Of a stretch of DNA of 64,000 nucleotides, positions 17,078-25,765 are shown piece after piece (position 1 is the first letter of the stretch; every line of letters starts with the position of its first letter). This stretch comes from Saccharopolyspora hirsuta. Lineage in GTDB: Bacteria > Actinomycetota > Actinomycetes > Mycobacteriales > Pseudonocardiaceae. Position numbers and translations under genes: made by a program. The notes under the pieces were generated by a model. It did no database searches. It saw only the letters and a list, made by a program, of their open reading frames with translations, and was not told the DNA's origin. The stretch lies in assembly GCF_008630535.1 (NCBI RefSeq), contig NZ_VWPH01000006.1:434001-498000 (forward strand), written 5' to 3'.

Positions 17078-18603
17078 CGGTTCTCGTGGCCCTGCCCGTT
17101 CTGCTGCCCCTGCTCGCGGCCGGGCTGTCGCTGGCGCTGGGGCGCTTCGCGGACATCCAGCGCGCGCTGGGGCTGCTGGTGCTCGGCGGGATCATCGTCG
17201 ACGCGGCGGTGCTGCTCTACGTCGCCGACCGCTTCGGACCGGTCGTGCTGCAGATGGGCGCCTGGCCCGCGCCGTTCGGCATCACGCTGGTCGCCGACCG
17301 GCTCTCCGCGCTGCTGCTGATGATCTCCTCGGTGGTGACCTTCGCGGTGCTGATCTACTCGATCGGCCAGCGCATCACCGACTACGGCCGGGAGCGCTCC
17401 AGCACCACGTTCCACCCGATGTACCTGATGCTGTGCGCGGGCGTCTCGCTGGCCTACCTCACCGGCGACCTGTTCAACCTGTTCGTCGCCTTCGAGATCA
17501 TGCTCAGCTCGTCGTACGTGCTGATCACCCGGCGCACCACGGCCACCCGGGTGCGCGCGGGCATGACCTACGTGATCGTCAGCCTGGCGTCCTCGCTGCT
17601 GTTCATCACGATGATCGCGCTGGTCTACGCCTCCACCGGCACGGTGAACCTGGCCGACCTGGGCGAGAAGGTGCACCAGCTGCCGGAGGGGCTGCAGATC
17701 GCGCTGGCGCTGCTGGTGGTGATCGTCTTCGGGGTGAAGGCGGCGATGGTGCCGCTGCACTTCTGGCTGCCGGACAGCTACCCGACCGCGCCCGCGCCGG
17801 TCACCGCCGTGTTCGCCGGGCTGCTCACCAAGGTCGGCATCTACGCGCTGATCCGCACCCAGACGCTGGTGTTCAGCCACGCCGAGAGCTGGAACCTGAT
17901 GCTGGGCATCGCGCTGATCACCATGATCGTCGGCGCGCTCGGCGCGCTGGCCCAGAACGACCTGAACCGGCTGCTGTCCTTCCTGCTGGTCAGCCACATC
18001 GGCTACATGCTGTTCGGGCTCGGCGTCTACGACGTGGTCGGCCTGACCGGCGTGATCCTCTACGTGGTGCACCACATCACCGTGCAGGCGGCGCTGTTCC
18101 TGGTCAGCGGTCTGATCACGCGGCACACCGGCACCGTGGCGCTGACCCGGATGGGCGGGCTGGCCAAGGCCGCCCCGCTGATCGCGGTGCTGTTCGCGCT
18201 GCCCGCGCTGACCCTGGCCGGGGTGCCGCCGTTCTCCGGTTTCGTCGCCAAGCTGGCGCTGCTGCAGGCCGGTGTCGGCGCCGGGACCTGGACGGCCTAC
18301 GTGGTGACCGGCGGCCTGGTGCTGACCAGCCTGCTCACCCTGTACGCGATGGCGCGGGTGTGGACGCGGGCGTTCTGGGGGCAGGTCAAGGCCCCCGAGC
18401 AGGACCCGGATCCGACCGACGAGCTGGTGGTCGGCACCGCCACCTCGAACCGCCCGATGGTGGTGGCCAGCGGGGTGCTGGTGGCCACCAGCGTGGTGAT
18501 CGCGCTGGTGGCGGGCCCGCTGGCGGAGATCAGCGGGCGGGCCGCGACGGATCTGATGCACGGCGAGACCTACCGGAGCGCGGTGCTGGGAGGTGCCGGA
18601 TGA
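17074..18603 (+). CDS. mrpD: Mrp antiporter subunit D (NuoN/NuoM-like)
   Basis: Proton-channel subunit of 509 aa with about 14 transmembrane helices, homologous to complex I subunit NuoN/M. The key features are LFNLFVAFEIMLSSSYVL (conserved Glu) and the lysine helices VKAAMVPLHFWLPDSYP and NDLNRLLSFLLVSHIGYM. The start is the GTG at 17074 that overlaps the mrpC stop; the reading frame is open upstream but only inside mrpC. Together with MrpA it is thought to move protons against cations. The next gene overlaps by ATGA. Confidence 0.93.
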   Translation: MTVLVALPVLLPLLAAGLSLALGRFADIQRALGLLVLGGIIVDAAVLLYVADRFGPVVLQMGAWPAPFGITLVADRLSALLLMISSVVTFAVLIYSIGQRITDYGRERSSTTFHPMYLMLCAGVSLAYLTGDLFNLFVAFEIMLSSSYVLITRRTTATRVRAGMTYVIVSLASSLLFITMIALVYASTGTVNLADLGEKVHQLPEGLQIALALLVVIVFGVKAAMVPLHFWLPDSYPTAPAPVTAVFAGLLTKVGIYALIRTQTLVFSHAESWNLMLGIALITMIVGALGALAQNDLNRLLSFLLVSHIGYMLFGLGVYDVVGLTGVILYVVHHITVQAALFLVSGLITRHTGTVALTRMGGLAKAAPLIAVLFALPALTLAGVPPFSGFVAKLALLQAGVGAGTWTAYVVTGGLVLTSLLTLYAMARVWTRAFWGQVKAPEQDPDPTDELVVGTATSNRPMVVASGVLVATSVVIALVAGPLAEISGRAATDLMHGETYRSAVLGGAG

Positions 18604-19148
18604 GCGAGCGGATCGCCCGCCGCGGCGGGCTGCTGCGGCGGTTGCCGATGGTGGCCTGGCTGACCCTGGTCTGGGTGATGCTGTGGGGCACCTTCGACCT
18701 GGGCACGCTGTTCTTCGGCCTGGTGGTGGCGGTGTTCGTGGCGACGCTGTTCCCGAACCCGGCCATCCGCACCAACATCGCGGTGCGCCCGCTGCGGGTG
18801 CTGCAGCTGCTCGGGTACCTGGCCTGGGACCTGGTGATCTCCACCGCGCGGGTGTCCTGGCAGGCGGTCACCCAGGGGCCGAAGGCGCCCGCCGGGATCG
18901 TGGCGGTGACGCTGCGGACCGACTCCGACCACATCACCGCGATGCTGGCCAACGCGGTGTCGCTGGCCCCGGGCAAGTTCGTGCTGCAGATCGACCGGGT
19001 CAACCGGATCTGCTACGTCTACGCGCTCGGGATGCGGGCCGCGGACGCCGGATCGGTGCGGCAGGAGGTGCTCGCGCTGGAGCGCCGGGTGGTGCGCGCG
19101 GTCGGCTCGGACGCCGACCTCGCCCTGATCAGCGGAACGGAGGGATGA
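18600..19148 (+). CDS. mrpE: Mrp antiporter subunit E
   Basis: Protein of 182 aa with two or three N-terminal transmembrane helices and the MnhE domain, including the RPLRVLQLLGYLAWDLVISTARVSW-type region (residues about 62-87, cited by position) and the cytoplasmic segment TDSDHITAMLANAVSLAPGK. It is needed for antiporter function in characterised systems, though its exact role is unsettled. Translationally coupled to mrpD and mrpF through 4-bp overlaps. Confidence 0.9.
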   Translation: MSERIARRGGLLRRLPMVAWLTLVWVMLWGTFDLGTLFFGLVVAVFVATLFPNPAIRTNIAVRPLRVLQLLGYLAWDLVISTARVSWQAVTQGPKAPAGIVAVTLRTDSDHITAMLANAVSLAPGKFVLQIDRVNRICYVYALGMRAADAGSVRQEVLALERRVVRAVGSDADLALISGTEG

Positions 19149-19417
19149 TCGTGGCCTGGGTGTTCCTGGTGACCTTCGGCCTGCTGTGCGTGGCCGGGCT
19201 GCTGGTGCTGGTGCGGTTGATCCTCGGCCGCACCACGCTGGACCGGATCGTCGCGGTCGACGTGTTCGTGACCATGATCATCGCCGGGACCTGCGTGAGC
19301 ATGGGCTGGCTGCAGGACGGTTCGAACATCGCCCTGCTGGCCGCCTTCGCGCTGCTGGCCTTCATCGGGTCGGTCAGCGCTGCCCGGTTGGTCGAGAAGA
19401 AGGAGCCGTACCGATGA
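19145..19417 (+). CDS. mrpF: Mrp antiporter subunit F
   Basis: Small membrane protein of 90 aa with three transmembrane helices and the MnhF signature around LGRTTLDRIVAVDVF. It is a subunit of the Mrp antiporter (in other bacteria the F subunit has also been linked to bile-salt or anion efflux). It overlaps mrpE and mrpG by 4 bp. Confidence 0.9.
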   Translation: MIVAWVFLVTFGLLCVAGLLVLVRLILGRTTLDRIVAVDVFVTMIIAGTCVSMGWLQDGSNIALLAAFALLAFIGSVSAARLVEKKEPYR

Positions 19418-19761
19418 GCCTGCTGGACGTCTTCTCCGCGGTGTGCCTCATCGGCGGTGCGCTGTCCTGCCTGCTCGGCGCCATCGGGCTGCTGAGCTTC
19501 CCGGACGTGCTGGCCCGCCTGCAGGCCGCCACCAAGCCGCAGACCCTGGGGCTGATCCTGATCCTGGTCGGCACCGCGGTGCAGCTGGACTTCGTCTACG
19601 CCTCCGGCCTGATCCTGGTGGGGCTGTTCCAGATGCTCACCGCGCCGGTGATGGCGCAGCTGGTGGGCCGGGCGGCGTACCGCGCGGACAGCATCCGCCG
19701 GGACACCCTGGTGGTGGACGAGCTCGGCGATCGGATCGAGCGGGAGCGCCAGGTCCGCTGA
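19414..19761 (+). CDS. mrpG: Mrp antiporter subunit G
   Basis: Last Mrp subunit, 115 aa, with three transmembrane helices and the MnhG/PhaG motif LLSFPDVLARLQAATKPQT. It closes the operon, so the complete A-G set typical of the seven-subunit antiporter is present. The C-terminal ~30 residues are charged and cytoplasmic. No clear hairpin follows before the next small gene, so some read-through is possible. Confidence 0.92.
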   Translation: MSLLDVFSAVCLIGGALSCLLGAIGLLSFPDVLARLQAATKPQTLGLILILVGTAVQLDFVYASGLILVGLFQMLTAPVMAQLVGRAAYRADSIRRDTLVVDELGDRIERERQVR

Positions 19762-19885
19762 TCCGATCCGGCACATCTCGAACGCGCCTGGTCACACTCC
19801 GCGCCGACTGTGATCAAATGGTCCTGTACGGGTGACCACGAAAGTGTCGGCAGTCCGACGCTGCGCAGAAGGATGTGGAGCCATC

Positions 19886-20167
19886 ATGGGGCGGACCGGC
19901 CGCGCGCTCGCTGGCCTCGCGATCGTGTTGTCCCTGTTCGGGGCCCCGGCGGTGGCCTCGGCCGAGGAGTCCGCCGCGCCCCCGGCGACCGTCGTGCTGG
20001 CACAGGAGCCGCCGCCCGCACCGCCCGCCGAGCAGCCTCCCGCGGGCGCCGACGCGCGCCAGCGCATGGCGATCGGCATCACCGGCTTGGTGCTGATCGG
20101 CGTGGTGCTGCTGTCGCGCCGGCTCCGCAAGAAGCCGGTCTTGTTTGTCAAGTGGAAAAAGTCGTAG
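19886..20167 (+). CDS. small secreted or membrane-anchored proline-rich protein
   Basis: Protein of 93 aa. An N-terminal signal-like helix (ALAGLAIVLSLFGAPAVASAEE, residues about 7-28) is followed by an alanine/proline-rich extracellular stretch, one transmembrane helix (IGITGLVLIGVVLL, about 66-79) and a short basic tail (RRLRKK). I chose the ATG at 19886 because GGAG lies about seven bases upstream and the signal sequence begins there. No family was recognised. It lies 125 bp after mrpG on the same strand, with a possible promoter of its own. Confidence 0.6.
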   Translation: MGRTGRALAGLAIVLSLFGAPAVASAEESAAPPATVVLAQEPPPAPPAEQPPAGADARQRMAIGITGLVLIGVVLLSRRLRKKPVLFVKWKKS

Positions 20168-20630
20168 CCCTGCGGGAAAACCGGGTGACCGGTCTGTTCT
20201 ATGCGAAATAATTTCGCTGCCAATTCTCGCCATGGACTAGACCTGACGGCGAACCTGTGGGATTTTCACAACTGACTACGCGCGTAGGCGCAAGCCACAC
20301 GAGGTGACACCAGTCCCTGACGTGCGGAGATCGGGGCGTACGCCCCCCACGAACGTGGGCCGGCACCGGGAAGCCCCCCGACCGGTGCCGGCCCACACCC
20401 TTCTCGCGGCCCGCCCGTCGCCGCCGCACTTGGTTGAACGCGAAATCAATGCGTGTTGAAAACAGTTCTTTCCGGCCCGGACCGGGGAGGCTTTCGGGCC
20501 TGCCGAGACCCCCGGAGCTTCGGCCGAGCTGAATCGAGACCACCCGTTCGTCGCAGCGGGAGGACCGGTGGGCTAGACGTTCGCCGTCGGCGCCGCACCG
20601 CTGATCGCGATGATGCAGGATGGGCGGCAA
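20168..20630. other. 463-bp intergenic region before the M20 genes
   Basis: No credible gene. It contains an unusually AT-rich patch for this genome (20150-20240), a self-complementary GGGGCGTACGCCCC at 20330-20345, the strong hairpin at 20355-20396 and a second AT-rich patch (20432-20470) that may hold the promoter of the M20 pair. No named riboswitch was recognised. Confidence 0.5.
20355..20396. terminator. strong hairpin, probable terminator
   Basis: Perfect 15-bp arms (20355-20369, 20382-20396) and a 12-base loop, about 190 bp after the small membrane protein gene and 235 bp before the M20 amidohydrolase. Confidence 0.7.
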
Positions 20631-21926
20631 ATGAGTACTGCGCCCGCTCCGCACCGCGACCCCGGCCGTTCCCCCGTCGCGCGCTGCCGCGCCGCGGTGC
20701 AACGCCACGAGCGCGAGCTGGTCGAGCTCTCCCGCAGCATCCACGCCGAAGCGGAACTCGCCTTCGAGGAGCACCGCAGCGCCGCCCAGGTCGCCGACCT
20801 GCTCGCCCGCCACGGCTTCGCGGTCCGGAAATCGGTGGCCGGGCTGGACACCGCGCTGGTCGCCGAGTTCGGCAGCGGCGACCTCGTGGTGGCCGTCTGC
20901 GCCGAGTACGACGCGCTGCCGGAGGTCGGGCACGCCTGCGGGCACAACGTCATCGCCGCGGCCGCGGTCGGCGCCGCGCTGGCGCTCGCCGAGGTCGCCG
21001 ACGAGCTGGGCATCGCGGTCCGGCTGATCGGCACCCCGGCGGAGGAGACCGGCGGCGGCAAGGTGCTGATGCTGGAGCGCGGCGTGTTCGACGACGTGGC
21101 GATGGCGATGATGGTGCACCCGGGCCCGGAGGAGGTCTGCCGCCCGACCTCGCTGGCCATCACCGACCTGGAGGTCCGCTACACCGGCCGCGCGGCGCAC
21201 GCCGCCTCGGCCCCGCAGCTGGGCCTGAACGCCGCCGACGCGCTGACCGTCGCGCAGGTCGCCATCGGCCTGCTGCGCCAGCACCTCGAGCCGCAGCAGA
21301 TGGTGCACGGTATCGTTACCGCAGGTGGCGCGGCGCCGAACATCGTTCCCGCGCGCACCGCGGCGGTCTACAACTTGCGCGCTGCCGAAGCGCGCTCCCT
21401 GCAGCGCCTGGAGAACCGCATCCGGGCCTGCTTCGAGGCGGGCGCGACGGCGACCGGGTGCACGCACGAGGTCGTGCAGGTCTCCCCGGCCTACGCCGAG
21501 TTGGACCCCGACGGCTGGTTGTCGGAGGCGTACCGCCGCGCGATCACCGAGCTCGGGCGGGAACCGCTCGACCGGGGTGCTGAGCAGGGCCGGGTCATCG
21601 GCAGCACCGACATGGGCAACGTGACCCAGATCCTGCCCGCGATCCACCCGATGATCGCGATCGACTGCGGCGACGCGGTCAACCACCAGGCGGAGTTCGC
21701 CGCGGCCTGCGCGACCCCGACCGCGGACCGGGCGGTGCTCGACGGGGCGGTGGCGATGGCCTGGACCGCGGTGGCCGCGGCTGCGGACCCCGCGCAGCGG
21801 GACCGCCTGCTGGCGGCCGTGCGCGAGCGGTCCGCTCGGAGTTCGTCGGAAGAGTTCTGCACACCGGGAGGCGGCGCGCACCGCGGACCGGGTGCGGGTG
21901 CCCAGCAGGACGAGGGCGTGGCGTGA
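20631..21926 (+). CDS. M20 family amidohydrolase (AmiB1-like)
   Basis: Metal-dependent amidohydrolase of about 431 aa, peptidase family M20D, in the branch of p-aminobenzoyl-glutamate and N-acyl amino acid hydrolases. Metal-site features are AVCAEYDALPEVGHACGHN (about residues 88-106) and the Glu-Glu pair in GTPAEETGGGK. The dimerisation domain begins near VRYTGRAAHAASAP. The start is uncertain: ATG at 20610, 20613 and 20631 are in frame, and I prefer the last. It precedes a second M20 gene, and the pair corresponds in position and strand to mycobacterial amiB1-amiA1 next to deoD. The substrate is not defined by sequence. Confidence 0.83.
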   Translation: MSTAPAPHRDPGRSPVARCRAAVQRHERELVELSRSIHAEAELAFEEHRSAAQVADLLARHGFAVRKSVAGLDTALVAEFGSGDLVVAVCAEYDALPEVGHACGHNVIAAAAVGAALALAEVADELGIAVRLIGTPAEETGGGKVLMLERGVFDDVAMAMMVHPGPEEVCRPTSLAITDLEVRYTGRAAHAASAPQLGLNAADALTVAQVAIGLLRQHLEPQQMVHGIVTAGGAAPNIVPARTAAVYNLRAAEARSLQRLENRIRACFEAGATATGCTHEVVQVSPAYAELDPDGWLSEAYRRAITELGREPLDRGAEQGRVIGSTDMGNVTQILPAIHPMIAIDCGDAVNHQAEFAAACATPTADRAVLDGAVAMAWTAVAAAADPAQRDRLLAAVRERSARSSSEEFCTPGGGAHRGPGAGAQQDEGVA

Positions 21927-21984
21927 GCGGTGCCTCCCGCCCGCGCCGCGGACCGGACACCCCGCAAGACACTGGAGGAATGGC

Positions 21985-23367
21985 GTGACAGTGGTGGATT
22001 CCCGTGGCTCGGACCCGGGGCAGCCCTCGAACGGCGGTTCGGCGGTGGAGGAGGCGGACTGGTCGGCGGAGCGCGCCGCCGCGCCGGGCACCCTCCTCGC
22101 CGCGGGCGTGGACGGGCCGTCCGCGCCGATCGGCAGCACCATGTCCGGCGTGGACACCAGTGTCGGGGCCGTGGCGGACCTGGGTGCCGGTCGCGGGCCG
22201 TCCTGGCTGGACTCCTGGCTGGGCGAGAACGCCCAGCGGGTGGTGGCCTGGCGGCGGCACATCCACGCCTACCCCGAGCTCTCCCGCGCCGAGCACGAGA
22301 CCACGGCCTTCCTCGCGGACCGGCTCACCCGCGCCGGGCTGAAGCCGCAGGTGCTGCCGGTGGGCACCGGCCTGATCTGCGACATCGGCGAGGAGCGCGC
22401 GGGCGCTCGCACCGTGGCGCTGCGCGCGGACATCGACGCGCTGCCGCTGACCGAGGCCACCGGCCTGCCGTACTCCTCCACTGTGGACGGAGTCGCGCAC
22501 GCCTGCGGGCACGACGCGCACACCACGGTCGCGCTGGGCGCCGCGCTGGCACTGGCCGCCGCGCCGGAGCTGCCCGGCCGGGTGCGGCTGATCTTCCAGC
22601 CCGCCGAGGAGGTGATGCCCGGCGGTGCCCTGGACGTGCTGGCCGCGGGCGGGCTCGACGGGGTGGACCGGATCTTCGGGCTGCACTGCGACCCCCGGCT
22701 GCCGGTGGGGCAGATCGGCACCCGCGTCGGCGCCATCACCTCGGCCGCCGACCTGCTGGAACTCCGCCTGACCTCGCCCGGCGGGCACACCTCGCGGCCG
22801 CACCTGACCGCGGACCTGGTGCACGCGCTGGGCACCGTCATCACCGGCCTGCCGACGCTGCTGTCGCGCCGCGTCGACCCGCGCAGCGGCACGGTCCTGA
22901 CCTGGGGCGCGGTGCGCGCCGGGGAAGCGCCGAACGCCATCCCGCAGGACGGGGTGCTCACCGGCACGCTGCGCACCGGCGACCGCGACACCTGGGCGAA
23001 GCTGGAACCGCTGGTCCACGAGCTGGTGCACAGCCTGCTCTCGCCGCTCGGGGTCGGCTTCGACCTCCAGCACCGGCGCGGTGTGCCGCCGGTGGTCAAC
23101 GACGAGGAGAGCACCGAGCTGTTCCGCTCCGGCATCGAAGCGGCGCTCGGCGGGGAAGCCCTGGCCAGCACCCCGCAGTCCTCGGGCGGCGAGGACTTCG
23201 GCTGGTACCTGGAGCACGTCCCGGGCTCCTTCGCGAGGCTGGGCGTCCACTCCGGAGCGGGCCGGGTCAAGGACCTGCACCAACCGACGTTCGCCCTGGA
23301 CGAGCGAGCCCTGCTGGTGGGCGTCCGAGCAATGGTCCACACGGTCCTGCGCGCCCTCGAGAGCTGA
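21985..23367 (+). CDS. M20 family amidohydrolase (AmiA1-like)
   Basis: Second M20D amidohydrolase, 460 aa from the GTG at 21985, which has TGGAGGAA about five bases upstream. The catalytic core starts near residue 70 (WRRHIHAYPELSRAEHET) and includes ALRADIDALPL, AHACGHDAHT (metal ligands), FQPAEEVMPGG (catalytic Glu) and SSGGEDFGWYL. The first ~65 residues are low in complexity and unusual; a shorter form from the ATG at 22141 (408 aa) would have normal family length but no ribosome site. It lies 58 bp after the first M20 gene, in the same operon. Likely hydrolyses N-acyl amino acids or small amides. Confidence 0.83.
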   Translation: MTVVDSRGSDPGQPSNGGSAVEEADWSAERAAAPGTLLAAGVDGPSAPIGSTMSGVDTSVGAVADLGAGRGPSWLDSWLGENAQRVVAWRRHIHAYPELSRAEHETTAFLADRLTRAGLKPQVLPVGTGLICDIGEERAGARTVALRADIDALPLTEATGLPYSSTVDGVAHACGHDAHTTVALGAALALAAAPELPGRVRLIFQPAEEVMPGGALDVLAAGGLDGVDRIFGLHCDPRLPVGQIGTRVGAITSAADLLELRLTSPGGHTSRPHLTADLVHALGTVITGLPTLLSRRVDPRSGTVLTWGAVRAGEAPNAIPQDGVLTGTLRTGDRDTWAKLEPLVHELVHSLLSPLGVGFDLQHRRGVPPVVNDEESTELFRSGIEAALGGEALASTPQSSGGEDFGWYLEHVPGSFARLGVHSGAGRVKDLHQPTFALDERALLVGVRAMVHTVLRALES

Positions 23368-23478
23368 CCCGCGTCACCCGGGGCGGGCGCGAATTCGCGG
23401 TTGATCGGGATTGCACCTGATCGAGGTGTATCCAGCCGCAGCTGTATCTGAGAGCGGGGTTCGCTCCTCTGTAAGGGC

Positions 23479-24129
23479 ATGAGAACGAACATCATCTGCC
23501 CCGGAGGACGAACCCCGAACCCGGCGGTCGAGTGGCCGCCTTCGGCCCGGCACGGCGCGATGACCTGGCTCGACGCGGAGCGGCTGCTCGGTCCGGCCGG
23601 GCTCGCGGCGGGCTTGGCCGACGGCGAGTGGGTGCAGCCCTGGCACGGCGTCGTGGTCCCGGCCGCCCGCGCGCACGACCCGATGACCCGCGCGGCGGCC
23701 GCCCTGCTGCGCGCCGGGCCGCACTCGGTGCTGTCCGGCCCGACCGCGGTGGCGATGCACGGCTGCGGTCCGGTCGACGAGGTCGTGGACGTGACCATCC
23801 CCTACGGCCGCGAGGTGCGCTCGCAGCCGGACCTGACCGTCCACCAGGCGTGGATCCGGGAGTGCGACGTCGTGGAGCTGGACGGCCTGCGCACCCAGGC
23901 CCTGGACTTCGCGATCACCGAGCTGCTGTGCACCGGCGACCAGCGGCAGGCCCTGGACTGCCTGGAGCAGGCGCTCGGACGGCTCGGCGAGCAGGCGGAG
24001 CGCTTCCGGGCGCTGGTCGCCGAGCGGGTCGCCCGCCGCCGGGACCGCCGCGGCACCCGGCGGGCGAGCGCGCTGCTCGGGCTGGCCTGGGCGAAGCCGC
24101 GCCCCGAGCTGATCGGGGGTGCGCGGTGA
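23479..24129 (+). CDS. AbiEi-like antitoxin-domain protein without nuclease domain
   Basis: Protein of 216 aa resembling the N-terminal two-thirds of actinobacterial AbiEi/DUF559-type proteins. It has a helical segment (LDAERLLGPAGLAAGLADGEW), a GVVVP strand, LRAGPHSVLSGPTAVAMHG, and the strand pair DVTIPYGRE..LTVHQAW with DVVELDGLRTQALDFAITELL. The C-terminal Vsr-like nuclease domain that often follows is absent; instead it ends in an Arg-rich helix. No toxin partner is adjacent. It ends five bases before the convergent sugar kinase. A function in type IV toxin-antitoxin control is only inferred. Confidence 0.6.
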   Translation: MRTNIICPGGRTPNPAVEWPPSARHGAMTWLDAERLLGPAGLAAGLADGEWVQPWHGVVVPAARAHDPMTRAAAALLRAGPHSVLSGPTAVAMHGCGPVDEVVDVTIPYGREVRSQPDLTVHQAWIRECDVVELDGLRTQALDFAITELLCTGDQRQALDCLEQALGRLGEQAERFRALVAERVARRRDRRGTRRASALLGLAWAKPRPELIGGAR

Positions 24130-24134
24130 GGACC

Positions 24135-25610
24135 TCAGCGCGAGCGCTGGAACCAGTCGGCGGCCTGAGCTGCTTCGCGGGCGGCGATGAACCGTGCGTA
24201 GGCGTCGTCGTAGATGGCGCGGTTGGCCTCGACGGGGCGCAGCGGTTCCGACGTGCCGACCAGCTCGCGGGCCACGTCGGTGATGCTGCGGCCGCTCAGC
24301 AGGCACTGCGCGGTCACGGTCGCACCGCGGGCACCGGCCTGCTCGTCGGTGGTGCGCACGACCGGCAGACCGGTCACGTCGGCGATCACCTGCCGCCACA
24401 GCCGGTTCGCCGAGCCCCCGCCGGTGAGCCGGAGCTCGGTGGGCTGCGCGGTGCTGGCCCGCAGGCAGTCGCGGATCGCCATGGCCAACCCCTCCAGGCA
24501 GGCCCGCGCGATCTCGGCCGGACCGTGCTCCAGGCTCAGGCCGTGCAGGCTGCCGCGCGCGGCCGGGTCGTAGAACGGCGCGCGTTCCCCGGCGAGCGAG
24601 AGGTAGGGCAGCATCAGCAGGCCCTTGCTGCCCGGCTCGGCCTGTTCGGCGAGGTCGGTGAGGTCCTCCGGGTTGGGCAGGCCGAGCATCCGGCAGGCCC
24701 ACTCCACGACCTCGGTGCCGGACAGGGTGGCGCTGGCGAGCATCCACCGCCCCGGTTCCGGCGTGCGCAGCGACATGCCGACCGGCGTGCGCTCGAGCCG
24801 CGGGCTGTCGCTGAGCACCTCGGTGCAGATCGTGGTGCCGAGGATGGTGCACGCCTGTCCCGGTTCGGTGACCCCGGCGCCGATGGCCGTGGAGATCACG
24901 TCGTAGGCCCCGAGCACCACCGGCGTCCCGGCCGGGACACCGAGTCGTTCGGCCGCGGTGTCGCGCAGCGGAGCGATCCGCTGCTGCCCGTCCACCACGT
25001 CGGGCAGCAAAGGCTGCGCCCAGTCCAGCCCGAGCTCGGCGAGCACGGTGGGCGAGTACTGCCCGGTGCGCGCGTCGAGGAACGGGTTCGAGGCTTCGGA
25101 GACGTCCCAGGCGAGGCACCCGGTCAGGCAGTGGAACAGCCAACCGCCGCAGGTCAGCACCTTCGCGGACCGGTCGATCCGGGCGGGGTCGTGCTCGGCG
25201 AGCCACCGCAGCTGCGCGTGCGGCAGGCCGCCGAAGCCGACCGATCCGTTGATCTTGAACAGCTCGGCGAGGACGCCGGACTCGGCCCAGCCCGCAGCGA
25301 TCTCGGATGCCCGGGCGTCGTTCCAGAGCAGCGCGGGACCGGTGGGGCGACCGGCGTCGTCGACCAGCCAGCACCCGTCGCCCTGCGCGGTGAGCGCGAG
25401 CGCGGCGACGTCGGAGCCCGCCGCGGCGGTGAGCTCGGCGACGGTGTCCGCGACCGCGCTCCAGACCTCCTGCATGTCCTGCTCGGCCCAGCCGGGGCGG
25501 GGATGCTCGACCCGGGTCGGCCGCCGGGCGACCGCCAGCTCGGTCCCGTCCGCTGCGTAGGCGACGCTCTTCACCACCGAGGTGCCGGCGTCGATGCCGA
25601 TGGTGATCAC
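24135..25610 (-). CDS. FGGY family sugar kinase (xylulokinase-like)
   Basis: ATP-dependent carbohydrate kinase of 491 aa. It has the N-terminal phosphate loop GIDAGTSVVKS (residues 4-14), PALLWNDAR (substrate-binding Asp), the second-domain loop ILGTTICTEVL and the adenosine-binding LTGGGSANRLWRQ. The sugar is not certain: pentuloses or tetritols/pentitols are the usual substrates of this branch. The GTG at 25610 has GGAGGG about seven bases upstream. It is divergent from a HAD phosphatase and a second FGGY kinase across a 155-bp regulatory gap, with a DeoR regulator beyond, so the four genes look like one sugar-catabolic module. Confidence 0.83.
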   Translation of the reverse strand: MITIGIDAGTSVVKSVAYAADGTELAVARRPTRVEHPRPGWAEQDMQEVWSAVADTVAELTAAAGSDVAALALTAQGDGCWLVDDAGRPTGPALLWNDARASEIAAGWAESGVLAELFKINGSVGFGGLPHAQLRWLAEHDPARIDRSAKVLTCGGWLFHCLTGCLAWDVSEASNPFLDARTGQYSPTVLAELGLDWAQPLLPDVVDGQQRIAPLRDTAAERLGVPAGTPVVLGAYDVISTAIGAGVTEPGQACTILGTTICTEVLSDSPRLERTPVGMSLRTPEPGRWMLASATLSGTEVVEWACRMLGLPNPEDLTDLAEQAEPGSKGLLMLPYLSLAGERAPFYDPAARGSLHGLSLEHGPAEIARACLEGLAMAIRDCLRASTAQPTELRLTGGGSANRLWRQVIADVTGLPVVRTTDEQAGARGATVTAQCLLSGRSITDVARELVGTSEPLRPVEANRAIYDDAYARFIAAREAAQAADWFQRSR

Positions 25611-25765
25611 GGGCGTTCCCTCCAGATCCCGCCTACCGGGTCGGCCGGTGCGCGACCCGAGAACATCACAGCATTGAGTGTTAAAAATTTCAAGATAGGT
25701 GTTATGTTTGCGATGGGATGTGACACCACGGTCCCGGTAGTGGACCACCACCGGAAGGACGCGAC
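25611..25765. promoter_or_regulatory. divergent promoter region of the sugar-kinase genes
   Basis: AT-rich for this genome (25677-25715) between two divergent genes. It contains TGTGACAC at 25719-25726, sharing the TGTGACA heptamer with the palindrome upstream of the DeoR gene (28826-28858), and two GTGTTA repeats around 25677 and 25698. Control by that DeoR protein is inferred. Confidence 0.5.

Noticed and set aside
20168-20630. Known riboswitch (for example cyclic di-AMP type) before the M20 genes
   Set aside because: I could not find the conserved core elements; only generic hairpins are present.
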